The notes below the pieces were generated by a model. The model had not been told where the DNA came from. It did not search any database and worked only from the letters and a program-made list of their open reading frames with translations. Positions 43,179 through 52,041 of a DNA stretch of 64,000 bases are shown in pieces. The stretch's first letter is position 1; each line of letters begins with the position of its first letter. The stretch lies in assembly GCA_025059075.1 (NCBI GenBank), contig JANXDZ010000003.1:124001-188000 (forward strand). The letters are read 5' to 3'. This stretch comes from Sulfolobales archaeon. GTDB lineage: Archaea > Thermoproteota > Thermoprotei_A > Sulfolobales > Desulfurococcaceae. The position numbers and the translations under genes are program-made.

Positions 43179-43478
43179 TTATTTATCAACTGGCTCCTTA
43201 AATGATGCTGCGATGTAGATAGGTGTTCTTCTTCCACCACTGTAGAGCTTCAATAGATCTTTCTCAACAGCTGTCCTTAACAGTTTTTTAGCTAAGCTAA
43301 TCTTTATATTGTATTGTTGAGCTAATGAGTAAGGAGTTAAGTACTTAAACGCCTCTTTATCAAGATCTTTTTCTAATCTCTTTAATAATGCCTCTACCTC
43401 AATTAACGCTATTCTCTGCGTAACTTGCGCTCTCTCCTCCTTAACTTCCCCTTTTTGCTTCTTAGCTTTAGCCGACAA
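43179..43478 (-). CDS. rps25e: Small ribosomal subunit protein S25e
   Basis: 99 residues. A Lys-rich N terminus is followed by the winged-helix core with YLTPYSLAQQYNIKISLAKKLLR and LLKLYSGGRRTPIYI, the S25e signature. S25e binds the 30S head in crenarchaea and eukaryotes. ATG 43478. It is preceded by a long gap and followed by the 45-aa cysteine gene. Confidence 0.9.
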   Translation of the reverse strand: MSAKAKKQKGEVKEERAQVTQRIALIEVEALLKRLEKDLDKEAFKYLTPYSLAQQYNIKISLAKKLLRTAVEKDLLKLYSGGRRTPIYIAASFKEPVDK

Positions 43479-43584
43479 GGATCCCGCCTACTAGGCTTTT
43501 TCTATACTACAAACTTGCTTCCTTAATTAACTTTGTGTAAAAATCCTTGCAATTTATGGAGGAAGGCGTCTTGAGTGTTAAACA

Positions 43585-44016
43585 CTATGGTTGGCTTTGC
43601 GAAGTCTTCTTAAAGCTGAGGAAGTTCTCTAGTAAAGCAATTACTTCACTAATCTTCCTCTTTTCACAATACCTTATGCACTGCGATATAAACTCCTTCT
43701 TAAAGATGTTCTTTAAACTCTCTTTAACCTCCCCCCTAAGTATGTATTCCCCTGCTTTATTTTCGCATTCCTTAAAGCAGTGGTCTGTTTTAGGCTTAAC
43801 TACGTATATGTATGGATACCTTTGATCAACTAGCTCTATCTTTACGTGCTTTAACATATTGATTGAATCCACAGTTCTTCTTACAGCATCATATTCATGT
43901 TTTTCAAAGAGGAAGCAACCTATGTTCTTAAAAGCCTTCAGCATTCTAACGGCTGTTTCAATTATTTGACTCTCGCCGTTGGACAACCGATCCTTACTTG
44001 ACTCCACCTTCATCAC
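43585..44016 (-). CDS. Hypothetical protein of the three-gene operon, 143 aa
   Basis: 143 residues, no recognised family. Predicted alpha/beta: helical start (ESQIIETAVRMLKAF), strands KIELVDQRYPYIYVVKP, then a Cys-containing helical part (CFKECENK, QCIRYCEKRK). Four or five cysteines (about residues 79-118) may form a cluster. It overlaps the 148-aa gene upstream by 23 bases, so they are co-translated. ATG 44016. Third member of an operon of unknown function. Confidence 0.65.
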   Translation of the reverse strand: MMKVESSKDRLSNGESQIIETAVRMLKAFKNIGCFLFEKHEYDAVRRTVDSINMLKHVKIELVDQRYPYIYVVKPKTDHCFKECENKAGEYILRGEVKESLKNIFKKEFISQCIRYCEKRKISEVIALLENFLSFKKTSQSQP

Positions 44017-44440
44017 CTAGTGTAGTTGCTTTAACTGGGATGCTTACAGCTGAAGAAATGAGTCTAACTATCCAGGCATATACAGGTTTACCGAAGCTCC
44101 TCCTAAGTTCTCCATCAATGTACTTAGCTCTATAGACCATTTGCCCTGTGCCTGTGAATACACTTATGTATCCTTTGACTTTCTTTAGGAAGTTTCTAAT
44201 TAGCGATATTTGAACTACGTACTCCCTTGGATCAGTTCTTACAGCAACTTCAAATGCTTTTCCTAAAACATATGTAGGCTTCACTTCCCGCCTATTAACT
44301 ATTCTCATAGGTTCTTTAGTTAAGCTAACTATACTGCCTCCCTTAGTCACTATTAGTATAATTCTCTTGCAGACATGCTTACCACTCCTACTCCTAGACT
44401 CTTCCTCAATTAATCCTTTAACTACAGACTCCGTCTTCAA
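43994..44440 (-). CDS. Hypothetical protein of the three-gene operon, 148 aa
   Basis: 148 residues, unrecognised. Basic and beta-rich: GKHVCKRIILIVTKGGSIVSL, RDPREYVVQISLIRNFLKK, YISVFTGTGQMVYRAKYI. The single Lys/Arg-rich central part could bind nucleic acid. It is three bases downstream of the 84-aa gene and overlaps the next gene by 23 bases. The start is ATG 44440. Function unknown. Confidence 0.65.
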   Translation of the reverse strand: MKTESVVKGLIEEESRSRSGKHVCKRIILIVTKGGSIVSLTKEPMRIVNRREVKPTYVLGKAFEVAVRTDPREYVVQISLIRNFLKKVKGYISVFTGTGQMVYRAKYIDGELRRSFGKPVYAWIVRLISSAVSIPVKATTLGDEGGVK

Positions 44441-44443
44441 AGA

Positions 44444-44698
44444 CTATTCACCAATAATTAACGTAGAGCCATTGAATTTATACCTAAGTCTACCTCCCTC
44501 AGCAATATCGATAACTAAAGTAAAAGGCGTAGGAGATAGCTGGCCTCCAAGCCTTACGACATGCCCTTCTTTAATAACTACTTGCTTTACGTCATTGAAG
44601 CACTTTTCTTCAATCAATAAGCCCTGATCGTTGTATATGGATATACAAGCATCATATACTTCAGGCTTATGATATATGGCTAGGAATACTTTAGTCAA
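44444..44698 (-). CDS. Hypothetical protein of the three-gene operon, 84 aa
   Basis: 84 residues, first in the operon; unrecognised. Strands KVFLAIYHKPE, ACISIYNDQGLLIEE, KQVVIKEGHVVRLGG and a basic C terminus suggest a small beta-barrel. TTG or ATG near 44698. No known motif. All three proteins are compact and tightly coupled, as expected of subunits of one complex. Confidence 0.6.
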   Translation of the reverse strand: MTKVFLAIYHKPEVYDACISIYNDQGLLIEEKCFNDVKQVVIKEGHVVRLGGQLSPTPFTLVIDIAEGGRLRYKFNGSTLIIGE

Positions 44699-45153
44699 TT
44701 AAGCAACACCTCAGAGTCTATTGAGGGCTATTGGTGAATAATAGCTTTACGGTAGCCGCCTCCACCAACTAGTATTCCCTACTTACTTATTGCATATTGA
44801 GTAAGCATATATCTCAATACATGTCCACTGACGCTATTGAACCATAACTTAAAGCAGTTGTATACAACAAATGTATTATGCACCTCCTGTTGGAAGGATG
44901 TATGTAGAAGAGGGGGAAGTTGAGAAACTTAACTATCTTAGCTCATCTAGCTTACTCCAGGGCATGTTTGGAGAAAGGACTCTAGGAACTTTTCCACTAA
45001 CTACTTCCTACACTAGCCTTCATCTCCCTGAACTTCTGAGACCTCGTGCTGTAGATCCTTGAAGCTTGTCACAATGAATGTAGAGTCCCCATGAGCTCTA
45101 ATACCTTTAAAAATACGTTCATGTAATCTATAGATAAGTGGGTGTAAGTATTA
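44699..45153. other. Divergent intergenic region before the 296-aa gene
   Basis: 455 bases without a credible gene. TATA-like CCTTTAAAAATAC near 45101-45113 would serve ATG 45154 with a leader of about 20 bases; GTGGGTG (45138-45144) is its ribosome-binding site. Confidence 0.5.
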
Positions 45154-46044
45154 ATGGGTACTCAAACCCATAGGTATAGTAAAACAGCTTCTCTAATGAA
45201 TATAGGTGTACTGGAAGTTCTTGAAGCCATTCTAGACTCCCTCAGGATCAGTGGCTTTGCAGAGGAAGTGAAGAGAGAAGGGGATCGAGTGTTAGTTAAA
45301 GTAAGAGCTAAGGGACCCCTTGGAGTAGTTTTTGAAGACCAATACAGTTTCTCCATTAACCAGGAATCCCCTAAGAAAGTCCTAGTAGTGGGCTCTGGAA
45401 ATAAGAGCAGGATGGCTATAACGATAACTCTACCTACGGGCAGTGGCTTAGCTGATGTAATTAATGTGGATGGAGTACTTACTGGAAGTACTAATGCAGC
45501 ATCCAGTAAGCTATTGAAGTCCATGGTGGAAGGAATAGGTAATTACTTAAGGACTGAAGCTGGAATTCAGCGAACTCCTACTAAAGCTATAGAAGTACGC
45601 CAAGTTACTGAAGTAGCTGGAGCAACAGTTCGTGAAGAACTAAGAGAGTCTGTAGAAGAAGCAAGGCCTTCAGTAATACCTAGGGTAAGTGAAGAAAAGA
45701 TAGTTGAGAAAAGTAAACCTCTATCAGACATAGTATTCATGTCATCCATAATCCTAAAGTCTAAGCTAGTTGAACAAAGAATTGTTGATAAAGCTATGGG
45801 AGTTAATGAAGTTATCGCCCTAGCTTCTAAAAAAGCCTTTGAATGCAGAAACTTAGTAATAATTATTAGAGATCAAATCAAGGGAGGTGAACTAACTATG
45901 ATAACTAACCACAGCGGATTAATAGTTGCAGCTTACGCTAATATTTCAGGCAATGAATTCTACGGAATTGAAGCACTAAAAGCTTTTGAATACGCATCAA
46001 CAGGCTCTACCATAAGATTATGGTGTAGTAGTGAAGAGCTGTAG
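45154..46044 (+). CDS. Conserved hypothetical protein, 296 aa
   Basis: 296 residues, no family recognised. A first alpha/beta part (about 20-140), SIMNIGVLEVLEAILDSL-like helix then strands, is joined by a Glu/Val-rich linker (about 145-190) to a second domain (VIALASKKAFECRNLVIIIRDQ, MITNHSGLIVAAYANISGNEF) of roadblock- or profilin-like alternating strands. It is followed three bases later by a small membrane protein and then Hel308, all co-directional. Function unknown. Confidence 0.6.
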   Translation: MGTQTHRYSKTASLMNIGVLEVLEAILDSLRISGFAEEVKREGDRVLVKVRAKGPLGVVFEDQYSFSINQESPKKVLVVGSGNKSRMAITITLPTGSGLADVINVDGVLTGSTNAASSKLLKSMVEGIGNYLRTEAGIQRTPTKAIEVRQVTEVAGATVREELRESVEEARPSVIPRVSEEKIVEKSKPLSDIVFMSSIILKSKLVEQRIVDKAMGVNEVIALASKKAFECRNLVIIIRDQIKGGELTMITNHSGLIVAAYANISGNEFYGIEALKAFEYASTGSTIRLWCSSEEL

Positions 46045-46047
46045 CAA

Positions 46048-46419
46048 ATGGCTATGAAAGTAGTAGAAGAATTCAAGAAAGTTAAGAAGAGGTTTGGATT
46101 GATAAGGACAGTAGCTTTTACAGTCGGCCTTCTTCTATCACCAATAACTTGGTTCAATGATCCAATAGTGAATGTACCGATAGCTCTTGCATTAACTCAT
46201 TTACTTATAAAAGCTTGCGGCAGAGAGCTATTTATCCCAATTTTTGCAGCATCATATGTATTTACAAACGTCCTCGGCTTACTGCTAATGCAGGTAAGCA
46301 TATCATACAGTGGAGATAAGTTTAGGGCTGTAGAAATACTAAAGATCTTTATAGGAACAATAGTTTACACGCTACTAGTGATCTTTTTATTGAGGATCGG
46401 CATTTTAAACCCCCCCTAG
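46048..46419 (+). CDS. Small membrane protein, 123 aa
   Basis: 123 residues with about four membrane helices: TVAFTVGLLLSPITWF, VNVPIALALTHLL, IPIFAASYVFTNVLGLLL, IFIGTIVYTLLVIFLL. The SPITWFNDPIVN stretch resembles a conserved archaeal membrane family of unknown role. ATG 46048, three bases after the previous gene. It precedes Hel308 by 21 bases; functional link unclear. Confidence 0.7.
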   Translation: MAMKVVEEFKKVKKRFGLIRTVAFTVGLLLSPITWFNDPIVNVPIALALTHLLIKACGRELFIPIFAASYVFTNVLGLLLMQVSISYSGDKFRAVEILKIFIGTIVYTLLVIFLLRIGILNPP

Positions 46420-46440
46420 TACTAATGGCTATACGTAGAG

Positions 46441-48621
46441 TTGATAGAATTGAGCTCGTGGATTCCTATAAGTGTATTAAAGAACTACGGCTTACCTGAT
46501 GAAGCAATAGATGTTTTAGTTAATGATAAGAAGATAGAATTCCTCAACCCCCTTCAACTAGAGGCATTGAGGAAGGAGGTTCTCAGCGATCGCAACGCCG
46601 TTGTAGTAGCTCCAACAGCTAGTGGAAAGACTCTCATAGGTGAAGTAATGTTGTTAAAGAAAGCAATTGAGAAATCTATGGGTCTCTACCTAGTTCCATT
46701 AAAGGCTTTAGCTAGTGAAAAGTACACAGAGTTTAAAGTATGGGAGAAGCTAGGGATTCAAATAGGTATTACTACTGGAGACTATGAATCTCCAGCAGAG
46801 CATTTAGGGAAGTACGATATTGTTATAGCTACTTACGAAAGGTTTGACTCACTACTTAGACTGAAGCCAAGCTGGCTTAATAAAATAGGGTCTGTAGTTA
46901 TTGATGAAATGCACTTAATAAATGATAGTGAAAGAGGCCCCGTCTTAGAAATGATCATTTCAAGGCTTCTATCCATGGATGTACAAGTAGTCGGCTTATC
47001 CGCTACTGTAGGTAATCCAAGTGAGCTAGCTTCATGGATTAATGGAGAGTTAATTACAGTTGATTGGAGGCCCGTGAAGCTAGTTGAAGGCGTTTACGAC
47101 AGGAGGAGGAGTAGAGTAATCTTCAGTGATGGAAGAGTGGAGGAAGTCCCTAGGAAAACTGGCGATGCAGTATTAGATGTAGTCTTGGAGAGCATTAAAA
47201 GCGGAATCCAATCACTTGTCTTCATACATAATAGGAGGAGGACTGAGGAACTGGCTTCTGAGCTAGCTAACGCTGTTTCCCCAATGCATGGCGTTGATAG
47301 AGAGAGGCTAAGTGAATACTTAAGTATGCTCTCTAGTGAAAGTCCCAGTAGGATTGAAGTAGAAAAACTACAGCCACTCATTCAACGCGGCGTAGCATAC
47401 CATCACGCAGGGTTAAGCAGTATTGCTAGAAGAATTGTTGAAGAAGCATTCAGGGAGAGACTCATTAACGTCGTTTTTGCAACACCTACTTTAGCTGCTG
47501 GAGTGAATTTACCTGCTAGAAGAGTCATATTGTCTGTTAAAAGATATGATCCACATTTAGGGAGATACATCTACATCCCAGTCTTTGAATACAAGCAAAT
47601 GGCTGGAAGAGCTGGGAGACCGCAATACGATCCTTATGGAGAGGCGGTAGTAATTGATGCAGGCAGCGTCAATGATGGATTCAGGAAGTATGTTAATGCA
47701 GAAGTAGAGCCTGTTGTTAGTAAGCTCAATAATGAACGAAGCCTACGTATACATACACTGGCATTAGTAGCTGGCGGTGAAGCTAGTACAGTTGAAGAAA
47801 TAGTTAAGGCTTATTCTATGACTCTCTACGGGTACTCCTCAAGGGAGTTAAGCAATCTTGTGGAAAAAATTGAGACAATTATTGAAATGCTTACATCATG
47901 GAACATGGTGCACAACTACTCTGGAATACTAGTAGCTACAGGGCTTGGGAAAACAGTGTCGTCAACATACATAGATCCTCTTTCAGCTCACATATTCCTA
48001 AGCAATGCAGATGTACTTAAGGAAAAACTATTTCCATACATACATCTAATAGCTTTAACACCTGACTACAGTAGGAGTAGGCCATATATACCATCAAGAG
48101 TTATAAGAGATTTTGAAAACATAGCATTAATGGATGCTGAGAACGGTGCAGCTCTACAGCCCCCGGACGAGGATGTAGTTAGCTATGACTTTTGGCTAGA
48201 GGCATACGTACACGCTAGAATGCTTAATGACTGGATAAATGAGGATCCTGAGGATAAGATAACTGAAGTATATGGAGTAGGGCCAGGGGATATACATAGT
48301 ATTCGCGAAACAGCCAGCTGGATTGCTTCAAGTTTAGCTAGAGTAGCTTCCTCAATGAAGAAACATTCTTTAGCATACATACTTGACGCACTGAGCTTAA
48401 GGATAGAGCATGGAGTAAGGGAGGACGCGCTTGAATTAATAAAGCTCGAAGGCATAGGGAGAATGAGGGCAAGGGCATTGATAAGAGCAGGCATTAGGAG
48501 CTTAGACGATTTAGCTAAAGCACCCGTTAAATACTTAGTGAGCCTCCAAGGGTTTGGGAAAAGAATCGTCATTAATATAAAGGAACAGCTCTATAAAATG
48601 GGCTATAAAGTAGTTACATAG
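46441..48621 (+). CDS. hel308: Ski2-like DNA helicase Hel308
   Basis: 726 residues. Motifs: Q-motif area, Walker A APTASGKT (about 56-63), IDEMHLI (Walker B, DExH variant), LSATVGNP (motif III), TPTLAAGVNLPARR (about 347-360, motif V region) and QMAGRAGRPQYD (motif VI, about 394-405), then the Hel308 winged-helix, ratchet and HhH domains with EGIGRMRARALIRAG near 685. It unwinds stalled forks 3' to 5' and aids recombination repair. TTG 46441 or TTG 46450 are start choices. Confidence 0.93.
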   Translation: MIELSSWIPISVLKNYGLPDEAIDVLVNDKKIEFLNPLQLEALRKEVLSDRNAVVVAPTASGKTLIGEVMLLKKAIEKSMGLYLVPLKALASEKYTEFKVWEKLGIQIGITTGDYESPAEHLGKYDIVIATYERFDSLLRLKPSWLNKIGSVVIDEMHLINDSERGPVLEMIISRLLSMDVQVVGLSATVGNPSELASWINGELITVDWRPVKLVEGVYDRRRSRVIFSDGRVEEVPRKTGDAVLDVVLESIKSGIQSLVFIHNRRRTEELASELANAVSPMHGVDRERLSEYLSMLSSESPSRIEVEKLQPLIQRGVAYHHAGLSSIARRIVEEAFRERLINVVFATPTLAAGVNLPARRVILSVKRYDPHLGRYIYIPVFEYKQMAGRAGRPQYDPYGEAVVIDAGSVNDGFRKYVNAEVEPVVSKLNNERSLRIHTLALVAGGEASTVEEIVKAYSMTLYGYSSRELSNLVEKIETIIEMLTSWNMVHNYSGILVATGLGKTVSSTYIDPLSAHIFLSNADVLKEKLFPYIHLIALTPDYSRSRPYIPSRVIRDFENIALMDAENGAALQPPDEDVVSYDFWLEAYVHARMLNDWINEDPEDKITEVYGVGPGDIHSIRETASWIASSLARVASSMKKHSLAYILDALSLRIEHGVREDALELIKLEGIGRMRARALIRAGIRSLDDLAKAPVKYLVSLQGFGKRIVINIKEQLYKMGYKVVT

Positions 48622-48640
48622 CTAACGTCATCTGAATGCT

Positions 48641-49087
48641 TCAAGTAATGGCTTCTCCCTTAACTTTAGATACTACTGATATGCGTTCTATCGATGTATG
48701 TGGATATTGCCCACGCTCATCCTTTTCATAGCTCTTCACCATGTCCCAGATGTTTAAGAGCGCTGCTGAAGCCCCCATTAGCGCCTCCATTTCAACACCT
48801 GTTTTTGCTAATGCTTTTACTAAGACTCTTACTCTAAGCCTCTCATCATCAAGTACATCAAAGCTTACAGATACATGCGTTATTGGAATATTGTGGCATA
48901 ATAATATGAGCTCACTAGTCTTCTTTACAGCATTAATTGCCGATGCTCGTGCTATAGTCAATACATCTCCTTTCTCAACTCTTCCTTCTAGAATCCTCTT
49001 TAATGTATCTCTCCTAAGCTTAATGATTCCTTCAGCTACAGCCTCCCTATATACAACTTCCTTTAAAGTTACATCAATCATGCCCAT
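48641..49087 (-). CDS. moaC: Cyclic pyranopterin monophosphate synthase
   Basis: 148 residues. Motifs KKTSELILLCHNIPITHVSV (about 53-72) and VLVKALAKTGVEMEALMGASAALL (about 86-109) are those of MoaC, which converts the GTP-derived intermediate of MoaA to cPMP in molybdopterin synthesis. ATG 49087 or 49081. Together with moeA it implies that the organism makes a pterin-metal cofactor; moaA, moaE and moaD are not in this window. It is convergent with hel308 by 20 bases. Confidence 0.92.
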   Translation of the reverse strand: MGMIDVTLKEVVYREAVAEGIIKLRRDTLKRILEGRVEKGDVLTIARASAINAVKKTSELILLCHNIPITHVSVSFDVLDDERLRVRVLVKALAKTGVEMEALMGASAALLNIWDMVKSYEKDERGQYPHTSIERISVVSKVKGEAIT

Positions 49088-49264
49088 AAGTTACACCAGT
49101 CTACACTAAATACGCTCTACATGATTAGCGGGATTCTTAAACTACTTCCCCCATAGAAGTAATTATGGATGCTTGGCCGTAGGTCAAAAGCGTCTTCTAC
49201 GTACTATTGTAAACGAGTGCTTCAAAACAAGTTTCTATATTAAGGAGCTATGGATCAATATTAA

Positions 49265-49840
49265 TTGGTGTCTAATTTGTCTATAGAGGAAGTCACAATA
49301 GATTTCACTGGAGTGCCAACTATACCTACTGGTAAAAGAAACTTACAGAAGCTTGAATTAGCGCTAATAGTCGGCACTTTATACAGTCCTGAAGTTATTG
49401 AATTAATAAAGGATCCTGTTGAGAGAGCTACATGGATAGACAGCTTAGCCATTGCAGCTGGAGCACTAGCTAGACAGAAGGCTGGTTATTCATTGAGGCA
49501 GATAGCAGAGGAGCTTGGGAGAAGTGAAGTGAGCTTAAGAGCTCACTTAAGTGGTAAAACTAAGGTTGGTCAACTAGTCTTAAAGACTTATGAAAGACTT
49601 GTGAGAGGAGAGCTGAAAGTAGTAGCTCCATTTACTCCCCTAATCCATAGCCAGAGGGAGATGGAGTTAGAGGATAGGTTGAGACAGTTGGAGTTAGAGA
49701 AACTGAATTGCCAAGAATCCCTAAGCCATTTAAGTGAAGAGCTGAGTAAAGTAAAGGCAGAGTTAGAGATTGTTAAAAGAAGTCTTGAGGAAAAGGAAAA
49801 AGTCATTAGTGAAATAAAGGAGATATTAAAGAGCGTTTAA
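49265..49840 (+). CDS. HTH protein with C-terminal coiled coil
   Basis: 191 residues. Residues about 65-110 contain a helix-turn-helix (AGYSLRQIAEELGRSEVSLRAHLSGKTKVGQ), a DNA-binding or sigma-like segment. About 130-190 is a long coiled coil (EMELEDRLRQLELEKLN, VKAELEIVKRSLEEKEKV). This architecture is a crenarchaeal-type regulator. TTG 49265 followed by GTG. Monocistronic, with the protease gene convergent. Target unknown. Confidence 0.65.
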   Translation: MVSNLSIEEVTIDFTGVPTIPTGKRNLQKLELALIVGTLYSPEVIELIKDPVERATWIDSLAIAAGALARQKAGYSLRQIAEELGRSEVSLRAHLSGKTKVGQLVLKTYERLVRGELKVVAPFTPLIHSQREMELEDRLRQLELEKLNCQESLSHLSEELSKVKAELEIVKRSLEEKEKVISEIKEILKSV

Positions 49841-49843
49841 CTC

Positions 49844-50818
49844 TTAACTTACTGAAGAAAGCTCAAGGCGATCTAGGAATATAAACCTCTTAGCTGGATG
49901 AGGATGAGTGCTAAATACTTCAGCAAGTAAGCTAGGCTTCATTCTCTTAACTTCCTCAACAACGGCATCTATATTGCCATAGAATCCCAGTGGATCTATG
50001 GAGTGTTCAGTAGCAGATATAAAGAGCATCTTTAATTGACCATACTTCTCAGTATTTATCCCACGGCGCTTTAAATACCCTGTAGCTAAGAGTATTCTAG
50101 CTAATGCTCTCTGTAAATACTTAGCTCCTCCTGGAATTACTTTAGCTGAATGAGCATCAGCATAGTATTCGCGAAGCCTACTCAAGTATAGTATTCCTAA
50201 GTTGAGTAAGAAGCCTATTAATATAGCTAATGCTCCAATACCTATAATAGCTAGCGGCGTTAATGAATTCCTCCTCCTATTGCTGAATCCAGCAAGCCAA
50301 CCCCATCTAATGAGGAATTCTCCAATCCATAGAACTAAAGCCGGAAGTAGTCCAACGATCATCATGAATGCTACATCTCTATGCTTTAAGTGACCTATTT
50401 CATGCCCTACTATTGCAGTTACCTCTTGCTGAGTTATCCCCTTTAAATTCAGTAATCCATCTGTAACAGCTACTCTATACCCCGCTATAGGGTTTCCATA
50501 AGCGAAAGCATTCGGGATCGCTATATGAGCTATCATGAGCTTCGGCTTACTTATACCGCTTCTATACGCTATATCGCTTACAGCCTGGTGAAGCCATGGC
50601 TCTTCAGATGGATCAAGGGGTCTAACTCTATATATTGCATCAATAATGTATGGTGAAATAATCCACTGCAGCAAATATGTTGCTCCAACAAGAACTATGG
50701 CTATAGTTATTATAGGTGCGCCAAGCATTAACATTATTAAGTAAAGCATTAGGAGCGATACTCCAGTTACTATGAGGAATGAAAGAGCCATCGATCCATA
50801 GAGCTTAGCTAAACTCAC
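49844..50818 (-). CDS. htpX: HtpX-like membrane M48 metalloprotease
   Basis: 324 residues. AIVGHEIGHLKHRD (HEIGH zinc site, about 139-143), REYYADAHSAK (third ligand Glu, about 218-226) and membrane helices at about 10-60 and 155-210. The C-terminal STHPHPAKR is typical. HtpX degrades misfolded membrane proteins facing the cytoplasm. It abuts the HTH-coiled-coil gene (three bases apart, convergent). ATG 50818. Confidence 0.9.
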   Translation of the reverse strand: MSLAKLYGSMALSFLIVTGVSLLMLYLIMLMLGAPIITIAIVLVGATYLLQWIISPYIIDAIYRVRPLDPSEEPWLHQAVSDIAYRSGISKPKLMIAHIAIPNAFAYGNPIAGYRVAVTDGLLNLKGITQQEVTAIVGHEIGHLKHRDVAFMMIVGLLPALVLWIGEFLIRWGWLAGFSNRRRNSLTPLAIIGIGALAILIGFLLNLGILYLSRLREYYADAHSAKVIPGGAKYLQRALARILLATGYLKRRGINTEKYGQLKMLFISATEHSIDPLGFYGNIDAVVEEVKRMKPSLLAEVFSTHPHPAKRFIFLDRLELSSVS

Positions 50819-50890
50819 TTAGATCCCCTCCTAATTTAGTAATACTTTCTCTGAGTCCTTTTAAATCTATTTAAGGCTAAGTTTATTTCA

Positions 50891-51208
50891 GTGATGTACA
50901 TGTACTCAAGAAATATAGCTGTAGCATTAGTAAATAGTGATGGAGATATAGTTGAATTCATACCTCTTGGAAAAAACGAGGAGAGGAATTTCGATAAAGT
51001 AGTTAGAGTATGCTTTGACGTATATAGAGTAGTGAACCATATATTGAGGAGCCTCCATATGAGCCCTCCGAGGAATATATCAATGAAGTACGAAGACTTA
51101 GAAGTAGTAATTATACCAAGGGGTGATAAATTAGTGATGACCATGATTGAAGGCCTTGATCAGTTTACAGCCAATATTAGCAGAAATATTGCTGAAGCCT
51201 CTGCTTAA
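50891..51208 (+). CDS. Conserved hypothetical protein, 105 aa
   Basis: 105 residues, unrecognised. Alternating hydrophobic strands NIAVALVNSDGDIVEFIPLGK and DLEVVIIPRGDKLVMTMIEG, with helix VVRVCFDVYRVVNHILRSL between them, look like a longin/roadblock-type small domain. GTG 50891, with possible ATG at residue 2 or 4. Monocistronic. Function unknown. Confidence 0.55.
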   Translation: MMYMYSRNIAVALVNSDGDIVEFIPLGKNEERNFDKVVRVCFDVYRVVNHILRSLHMSPPRNISMKYEDLEVVIIPRGDKLVMTMIEGLDQFTANISRNIAEASA

Positions 51209-51315
51209 GCTTTAAGCCGCCTGCTCACAAGCTATCCAACCTCGCAATTAAGAATTACTTAAGGCTATAGCAGGAGTAACTTAATTGTAAATGAAGGGTT
51301 TCTACAGACTCTACA

Positions 51316-52035
51316 CTAGACTCTAAATAACTTCCTATAGTTATTGTAGATCAATGATTCTACGGAGCTGAAGCTGATTCCACGGGATCTAGCTATATAG
51401 TCCACAGTCTCCTTTACTAAGGAAATACTCATCGATATTCCTTTGTAATAATATGGAGCATCACTTTCAGTAATTATGTTCTCCAGGGGAGCTGATTCTA
51501 TAATGCTCCTATGTTTACTCTGAACCCTCCAGGCAGGGTTTGCTCCTATGAAGAAACCCTTATCAATTATCTCCTCCAGTAAGCTTAGAGGCCCAGTATA
51601 CCAGTGGAAGAACACTTTATCAATATCGTACTTTAAGATGAGGTTAAAAACATGCTCCCACGTGCCTGCAGCATGAATATTTAAAACGAGGTTATAATCT
51701 CTAGCTAACTTAAGGAATTTCATAAATACATCTAGCTGCTTCTTAAAAGTTTGTGGAGTAAACTTTGTATCTAAGCCTACTTCACCTAAGCATTTAACGC
51801 TTTCGCTTTCAGCAAGCTTTAATAAGACGTTGACTTCGTTTTCACTAGCTTCACCGACATTCCATGGATGTATGCCTATGCAAGGATGTATAAACCTCCT
51901 TTCACGCGCCATATCTATAGTTATTAAACTGGAGTCATAATCATCTGATACAGCTACCACTATGTAGCTATCTCTATAGCTATCAAGCTCACTTAAACTT
52001 AATTCATGACAGTGAGCGTGCATGTCGATTAGCAA
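51316..52035 (-). CDS. TatD-family metal-dependent hydrolase
   Basis: 239 residues of amidohydrolase type. IDMHAHCHELS (HxH at the N terminus), CIGIHPWN, CLGEVGLD (E bridging), LNIHAAGTWEHV (H), VFFHWYTGP and ESDAPYY (D near C terminus) are the TatD motif series. TatD proteins are 3'-5' DNases or deoxyribonucleases. An unusual feature is the short H-W-Y loop in place of HCF. TTG or ATG 52035; it overlaps nothing but lies six bases from the 277-aa gene upstream, so they form an operon. Confidence 0.85.
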   Translation of the reverse strand: MLIDMHAHCHELSLSELDSYRDSYIVVAVSDDYDSSLITIDMARERRFIHPCIGIHPWNVGEASENEVNVLLKLAESESVKCLGEVGLDTKFTPQTFKKQLDVFMKFLKLARDYNLVLNIHAAGTWEHVFNLILKYDIDKVFFHWYTGPLSLLEEIIDKGFFIGANPAWRVQSKHRSIIESAPLENIITESDAPYYYKGISMSISLVKETVDYIARSRGISFSSVESLIYNNYRKLFRV

Positions 52036-52041
52036 AGCATT

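Noticed and set aside
44871-45062. ORF of 63 codons before the 296-aa gene
   Set aside because: No ribosome-binding site, TATA or family pattern; stop-rich neighbourhood.
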